DNA from: Bacteroidota bacterium
Lineage (GTDB): Bacteria > Bacteroidota > Bacteroidia > Flavobacteriales > Weeksellaceae
Direction of reading: 5' to 3'
Assembly: GCA_023420435.1 (NCBI GenBank)
Contig: JAEZWE010000074.1
Location: 1-17,655, forward strand
Length of the DNA: 17,655 nt
Shown: one piece after another, positions 14,182 to 17,655 of the stretch
Position numbering within the stretch: the first letter of the stretch is position 1
Layout of the letters: each line of letters begins with the position of its first letter
The notes under the pieces: model-generated
Seen by the model: the letters and a program-made list of their open reading frames with translations, nothing else
Database searches by the model: none
Told to the model about the DNA's origin: nothing
Made by a program: the position numbers and the translations under genes

Positions 14182-15210
14182 ATGAAAATGAAAAAAATAT
14201 TTTTTGGGCTAACATTAGTTTTTGCAGCGATGTTTTCAGCTCAGTATTATCCAAATAATGGATGGGGAAATGACGGATACAGTAATAATGGATATTATGG
14301 TAATGAAGATGATGAATATTATTTCCCGGATGATTACTATTACGAATATCCAAATGATTATTACGGAGACGATTATTATCAAAGCTATTACAACGATTAT
14401 CGAAGAAGTATCAGCATGATTAATTGGCAGAGGTTTTTTATGCAATACCGATTAACCAATTGGCAAGTAAATATGATCATGGATTTGAACCGCCAGTTTG
14501 ATTCTTACAATGTATGGAGTTCTTATTATCGAATGAATCCTAATCGTTGGTATTATGACCGTTTTTACGCTTTGGAAAGAATTTTAGGACCTCGTGTTTT
14601 TATTGTTTTTCAAAATAATTATTACGATGGTTATAGTCCGGTTGTTTATTATACTAACAGATGTAACAACTTTTATCGTCCAAGATACCATATTGCACCT
14701 CGTTATGCTTCGGTAAACATTAACATCTTTAAAATGAACCGTTATGATTATCACAAAAATGTAGGAAAGAATTATGGTTGGAATCAGCCAAGAAATTCCC
14801 ACAATCCCGGAGGTTTTAAAAATGATAATGGTAGAATCAGCAGTAGTTCAAGAGCAACAACAGCTCGTACACAAAACCAAACTAATGGTATAAGAACTCA
14901 GAATAATAGCGGTGGTTTTAGAAGTGGAAATTCAACGATAAAATCAACTGATTCTCAAAATACAAGAAATAATAGTGGCGGTTTTAGAAATGGAACTTCT
15001 ACAGGAATTAGAGCGGTTCAAAGTCAAAATCAAGCACCAAGAGATAACAGTGGTTTCAGATCAGGATCTTCTACGAGAAGTAATTCTGAAAGTGTTAGAA
15101 CCGGTAGAACGAACAATTCTACGGAGAGAATAAGTAATAATTCTTCAAGAAATTCTTCAGAAAGATCTTCTGGTTCTAGATCAGGTTCTACAAATTTTAG
15201 AAGTAAATAA
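14182..15210 (+). CDS. Secreted Tyr-rich protein with repetitive Arg/Ser/Asn/Gly tail
   Basis: This 342-residue protein is not recognised as a named family. It begins with a Sec signal peptide (MKMKKIFFGLTLVFAAMFSAQ). Residues 22-72 are extremely rich in Tyr, Asn and Asp (for example DDYYYEYPNDYYGDDYY). Residues 69-157 form a domain shared with the next gene at about 39% identity by hand alignment. Its landmarks are YYNDYR-SI, a WQ pair, YRLTNWQVNMIMDLN, NPNRWYYDR and RILG. Residues from about 205 on are basic and low in complexity, with NNSGGFR repeats. The domain's helix pattern (L-x-x-x-Q early, R-I-L-G late) resembles periplasmic LTXXQ/Spy proteins, which is only an inference. Residue 1 or residue 3 could be the true start. 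The expected location is periplasm or outer membrane. Confidence 0.75.
   Translation: MKMKKIFFGLTLVFAAMFSAQYYPNNGWGNDGYSNNGYYGNEDDEYYFPDDYYYEYPNDYYGDDYYQSYYNDYRRSISMINWQRFFMQYRLTNWQVNMIMDLNRQFDSYNVWSSYYRMNPNRWYYDRFYALERILGPRVFIVFQNNYYDGYSPVVYYTNRCNNFYRPRYHIAPRYASVNINIFKMNRYDYHKNVGKNYGWNQPRNSHNPGGFKNDNGRISSSSRATTARTQNQTNGIRTQNNSGGFRSGNSTIKSTDSQNTRNNSGGFRNGTSTGIRAVQSQNQAPRDNSGFRSGSSTRSNSESVRTGRTNNSTERISNNSSRNSSERSSGSRSGSTNFRSK
14902..15075 (+). repeat. Three coding repeats (NNSGGFR/NSGFR units) in the secreted protein's tail
   Basis: The unit NNSGGFRSGNST at 14902-14937 recurs as NNSGGFRNGTST at 14968-15003 and as DNSGFRSGSST at 15043-15075. The first two start 66 bases apart and the third 75 bases further on. 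DNA similarity is high but imperfect, so the copies are diverged rather than recent. The spacers encode Gln/Asn/Thr/Arg-rich sequence. Confidence 0.75.
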
Positions 15211-15230
15211 AATTTTTTAATTATGAGATT

Positions 15231-15258
15231 AAGTGCAGTTAGAACTGCGCTTTTTTTT
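15231..15258 (+). terminator. Terminator between the two secreted paralogues
   Basis: AAGTGCAGTT (15231-15240) pairs with AACTGCGCTT (15243-15252), with one G-U wobble, and a run of eight T residues ends at 15258. The two paralogues are therefore probably transcribed separately. No exact -7 element is seen between here and 15344. Confidence 0.75.
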
Positions 15259-15343
15259 CGTTAATATTTTCATAAATTATTCAATTTTAAAATATTATGG
15301 CATTAAAATGGAAAGTTTAGAGTTAATATTAAAAATTAAAAAA

Positions 15344-15799
15344 ATGAAAAAGATAATTTTTACAGCATTACTTTTAAGTGCATTTACATTTGGATATTCT
15401 CAAAGTGATTATTATAACGATTATAGAAATAGCATTACAAGCTTAGATTGGCAATCTGTAGCTGCAAATTTGTTATTGAGTTCATCACAGAAACAACAAT
15501 TGTTTGCTTTGAATAATCAATATTCTGATTATGATTCTTGGAATAGAGTTTATGGCAACAATCCTGAAAGATGGAGAACAGACAGATATTCATCAATGCA
15601 AAGAATTTTTGGTGCGGAAAAATATACTAAATTCAAAAATAAATATTATAAAGGTCAAAATCCTGTAGCTGTTTATAATAGAAACAAGAATAATGATATG
15701 AGGTATAAACATCTCAGCAAAAAATCTAAAGTTTATAAAGCCAACAAATCTTCCAAAGCCTATAAAAAAGGAAATAGTGGAAAAAGTAAGCATAAATAA
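15344..15799 (+). CDS. Small secreted basic protein, paralogue of the preceding gene
   Basis: This 151-residue protein is not recognised as a named family. The Sec signal peptide is MKKIIFTALLLSAFTFGYSQ, cleaved near residue 19 or 20. Residues 23-111 match residues 69-157 of the upstream protein: YYNDYRNSITSLDWQ, LLLSSSQKQQLFALNNQY, NNPERWRTDRY, QRIFGAEKYTKF and KGQNPV. The tail, from about 112, is strongly basic (Lys/Ser/Tyr-rich, ending SGKSKHK) but lacks the NNSGGFR repeats. The ATG at 15344 is chosen because it begins the signal peptide; a GTG at 15233 lies inside the upstream terminator. The L-x-S-S-S-Q and R-I-F-G-A-E-K-Y pattern resembles an LTXXQ/Spy-like helical protein. A perfect terminator hairpin follows. 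Confidence 0.8.
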   Translation: MKKIIFTALLLSAFTFGYSQSDYYNDYRNSITSLDWQSVAANLLLSSSQKQQLFALNNQYSDYDSWNRVYGNNPERWRTDRYSSMQRIFGAEKYTKFKNKYYKGQNPVAVYNRNKNNDMRYKHLSKKSKVYKANKSSKAYKKGNSGKSKHK

Positions 15800-15815
15800 T
15801 TCAATCAATCATTAA

Positions 15816-15850
15816 AAAAAAGAAGCAAAATTTTGCTTCTTTTTTATTTT
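15816..15850. terminator. Terminator after the small secreted paralogue
   Basis: A perfect 30-base palindrome spans 15816-15845 with a GAAGC/GCTTC core flanked by A-runs and T-runs. T-runs on both strands make it potentially bidirectional, though no minus-strand gene ends here. Confidence 0.85.
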
Positions 15851-15901
15851 AAATAATTATTAAATCAATGAAAGTTAACTTAGCAATTTAAAATCAAGAA
15901 T

Positions 15902-15909
15902 TAATTTTG
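15902..15909 (+). promoter_or_regulatory. -7 promoter element abutting the glycosyltransferase start
   Basis: TAATTTTG matches TAnnTTTG exactly, and only 4 bases separate it from the ATG at 15914. If this is the promoter, transcription would begin at or beside the start codon, giving a leaderless message. Confidence 0.5.
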
Positions 15910-15913
15910 AAAA

Positions 15914-16900
15914 ATGAAAATTTTATACGCTATACAAGGAACCGGAAATGGACACGTTAGCAGAGCCCGGGAAATTATTCCTCATCTCAAGAAATATGGA
16001 AATCTCGATTTGTTGATTAGTGGAACACAAGCAGATATAGGTTTGGATGAAGAAGTGAAATTCCGTTTTAACGGATTGGGTTTTGTTTTTGGAAAAAATG
16101 GAAGTGTAGATTTTAAGGAAACTTGGCGAAGATTTCATTCTCTGCAATTTCTTTCTGACTGTAAAAATCTTCCGGTTCACGATTACGATTTGGTGATTAA
16201 TGATTTCGAACCTGTTACAGCTTGGGCTTGCAAATTGAAAAGAAAAAAATCGGTAGCGTTAAGTCATCAATCTGCTTATTTGTCGCCCAAAACACCGCAA
16301 CTGAAAGGTTTTCATTGGGGAAAAGTAATTATGAATCATTATGCTCCTGCAACGAAACATATCGCGTTTCATTTCGAAAAATATGATGATTTTATTTACA
16401 CACCTGTCATTAGAAGTGAAATTAGAAATTTAAAACCTGAAAATCACGGACATTATACTGTTTATCTTCCAGCGTACAGCGATGAATTTATCATTAATCA
16501 TGTGACAAATATTAAAAATTCTTCATGGCAAATTTTCTCAAAACACTCTCACAAAAGCTACACAGAAGAAAACGTTGAGGTTTTTCCGGTGGATAATCTT
16601 CTTTTTCAAAAATCAGTAAAAAATTGTGCTGGACTTTTAACCGGTGGAGGTTTTGAAGGTCCTGCAGAAGCCTTACTTCTGGGAAAAAAAGTACTAAGTG
16701 TTCCTATGAATCATCAATATGAGCAGCAGTGTAATGCTTTGGGTATGGAAAAAATGGGAATTCCTGTAATTTGGAACGAAAACGAATTTTCACAAAAACT
16801 TCATCAATGGGTAGAAAATGATAAGGTTATTTCTGTCGATTTCCCGGATGAAACAGAACAAATTATTGCGCAACTTTTTAAAAATTACAAAAATTTTTAA
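15914..16900 (+). CDS. GT-B glycosyltransferase, MJ1255/VC2487 type
   Basis: This 328-residue cytoplasmic protein has the two-domain GT-B outline of the MurG/UDP-glycosyltransferase superfamily. The N-terminus MKILYAIQGTGNGHVSRA contains the acceptor-side G-x-G-N-G-H-x-x-R motif (residues 9-17). The second domain carries the donor-binding block TGGGFEGPAEALLLGKKVL, with Gly244-Gly246, Glu248 and Glu252, followed by VPMNHQYEQQCNA. The combination fits proteins annotated as MJ1255/VC2487-family glycosyltransferases. The sugar donor and acceptor cannot be told from sequence. The gene stands alone between a strong terminator and a gap of 136 bases. No transmembrane segment is visible. The ATG is well supported because the first strand of the Rossmann-like fold starts at residue 2. 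Confidence 0.85.
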   Translation: MKILYAIQGTGNGHVSRAREIIPHLKKYGNLDLLISGTQADIGLDEEVKFRFNGLGFVFGKNGSVDFKETWRRFHSLQFLSDCKNLPVHDYDLVINDFEPVTAWACKLKRKKSVALSHQSAYLSPKTPQLKGFHWGKVIMNHYAPATKHIAFHFEKYDDFIYTPVIRSEIRNLKPENHGHYTVYLPAYSDEFIINHVTNIKNSSWQIFSKHSHKSYTEENVEVFPVDNLLFQKSVKNCAGLLTGGGFEGPAEALLLGKKVLSVPMNHQYEQQCNALGMEKMGIPVIWNENEFSQKLHQWVENDKVISVDFPDETEQIIAQLFKNYKNF

Positions 16901-17036
16901 GTCTTAAAATATCAGTGTTAATCATTGTTTTAGCAATATTTTTTTGAATTTTAACAAAATTTATAATACCTTCTATTTAACTAAAATCCAATTTAAATAT
17001 CAAAAAAATAGAAACAAAAATTACAACATTTATATT

Positions 17037-17519
17037 ATGAAAAAATTAGTATTTGGAGTTGCTTTATTAGGTTTTGGAACTTTAGCAATGGCACAGAAAA
17101 CTCAACCAACAGAACAACAGAAGGCAGAGTGGAAAGCTAAAAAAGTTGAAATGCAGAAAATGCACGAACAGAAAAGAGTGCAGCATTTAGCTGATATGGA
17201 AAAAGAGTTGAATTTAAACAAAAGTCAGGTAGCGCAAATTAAAGCAATGCAGGACAGAAATATCGCTGAAAGAAAAGCTGAAAACGAAAGAAATATAGAA
17301 GTTAGAAAGCAAAAAATGCAAATGATGAAGCAGAAAAGAGAAGCGATGAACAACCAAATGAAGCAAATTCTTTCCGCTGAACAGTACGCAAAATGGGAAG
17401 CCAACAAAAAAGCGAAAATGCAGCAAAGAAAAGAGAATTTCAAGAATAAAAAAGGCAATTTTGATGGAATGAGAAAACACCAAATGCACAAAAAAATAGA
17501 CGGCCTACAAGCTAGTTAA
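17037..17519 (+). CDS. Spy/CpxP-like (LTXXQ) periplasmic protein, Met/Lys/Gln-rich
   Basis: This 160-residue protein has a Sec signal peptide, MKKLVFGVALLGFGTLAMA, cleaved before Gln20. The mature part is almost all charged helix. Two LTXXQ-like turns are visible: LNLNKSQVAQI at 58-68 and ILSAEQYAKW at 111-120, the spacing seen in Spy/CpxP-type periplasmic chaperone-like proteins. Methionine is unusually frequent (MQKMHEQ, KQKMQMMKQK, MRKHQMHKK), with several Met-His pairs. The ATG at 17037 starts the signal peptide; a TTG at 16944 would add 31 residues with no signal character. A role in binding unfolded proteins or metals is inferred from the family only. A strong terminator follows. Confidence 0.82.
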   Translation: MKKLVFGVALLGFGTLAMAQKTQPTEQQKAEWKAKKVEMQKMHEQKRVQHLADMEKELNLNKSQVAQIKAMQDRNIAERKAENERNIEVRKQKMQMMKQKREAMNNQMKQILSAEQYAKWEANKKAKMQQRKENFKNKKGNFDGMRKHQMHKKIDGLQAS

Positions 17520-17549
17520 TAGTTCATAATTTTGATTTTTTAATGTGAT

Positions 17550-17584
17550 GAGGAGCGGATTTTTCCGCTCTTCTTTTTTTTTTT
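17550..17584 (+). terminator. Terminator after the Spy-like gene
   Basis: GAGCGGA (17553-17559) pairs with TCCGCTC (17564-17570) around TTTT. The stem extends by A-U, G-U and G-C pairs to 17550 and 17573. Eleven T residues follow at 17574-17584. Confidence 0.9.
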
Positions 17585-17625
17585 GTAAATTCCTGAAATT
17601 ACTTTTAAATTCTAAAAATTAGCCA

Positions 17626-17633
17626 TAAATTTG
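17626..17633 (+). promoter_or_regulatory. -7 promoter element for the next gene
   Basis: TAAATTTG matches TAnnTTTG exactly. It lies 17 bases before an ATG at 17651, the spacing seen at folE in this window. Confidence 0.55.
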
Positions 17634-17650
17634 AAATAAAATTAATCATA

Positions 17651-17655
17651 ATGGT
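17651..17655 (+). CDS. Possible start of a gene running off the window
   Basis: An ATG followed by GT sits at the very end, 17 bases after a consensus -7 element and just past a strong terminator. Only the start codon and part of the second codon are visible, so the product cannot be named. Confidence 0.35.

Noticed and set aside
14236..14445. Minus-strand Ile/Val-rich frame that looks like a membrane protein
   Set aside because: It arises from antisense reading of Tyr, Asn and Asp codons in the Tyr-rich head; such hydrophobic shadows are expected there.
14902..15075. CRISPR array or tandem satellite in the repeats of the secreted gene
   Set aside because: The units are diverged, coding and in frame, with low-complexity coding spacers, so they are protein repeats.
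17214..17489. Minus-strand frames of 88-91 codons opposite the Spy-like gene
   Set aside because: They are Phe/Ser/Leu-rich mirror images of Lys/Gln/Glu/Met codons on the coding strand, with no independent start signal.

Overview
This AT-rich window looks like the chromosome of a member of Bacteroidota, class Flavobacteriia, probably the Chryseobacterium group (Weeksellaceae). The reasons are: TAnnTTTG promoter elements, which the Bacteroidota primary sigma factor recognises; start codons with no Shine-Dalgarno sequence; a type IX secretion (T9SS) C-terminal sorting domain; and the character of the housekeeping proteins. The genus is an inference. I see no rRNA, tRNA, CRISPR array, insertion sequence or phage gene. 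Base composition looks even throughout.

Layout. (1) 1-2175: the 3' end of metH (cobalamin-dependent methionine synthase), then metF. Together they supply and use methyl-tetrahydrofolate for methionine synthesis. A strong stem-loop sits between them. (2) 2228-5374: a stress or envelope module. Two exported ferritin-like proteins lie on the minus strand. An ECF sigma factor and an RskA-type anti-sigma factor are divergently transcribed from them. The sigma gene has no ATG, GTG or TTG at its expected start; ATC is the best candidate. (3) 5378-8819: a GNAT-like protein on the minus strand, divergent from folE (GTP cyclohydrolase I) and cysS (cysteinyl-tRNA synthetase), which probably form one transcript. 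(4) 8838-9893: a zinc-ribbon membrane protein of unknown function on the minus strand. (5) 10037-11194: a T9SS-secreted beta-propeller-like protein. (6) 11388-14042: a large DPE2-type 4-alpha-glucanotransferase with two starch-binding modules.

(7) 14182-15799: two tandem secreted paralogues that share a domain of about 89 residues. The first also has a tyrosine-rich acidic N-terminal segment and a repetitive Arg/Ser/Asn/Gly tail. (8) 15914-16900: a GT-B glycosyltransferase of the MJ1255/VC2487 type. (9) 17037-17519: a Spy/CpxP-like (LTXXQ) periplasmic protein rich in Met, Lys and Gln. The window ends at what may be the start codon of another gene.

Most of the window is ordinary core chromosome. 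The parts most worth a second look are the ECF sigma/anti-sigma plus ferritin-like module and its non-canonical start, the tandem secreted paralogues that may be a divergent Spy-like family, and the apparently very short or absent 5' leaders. Intergenic gaps are all under 300 bases; what they hold is listed below.
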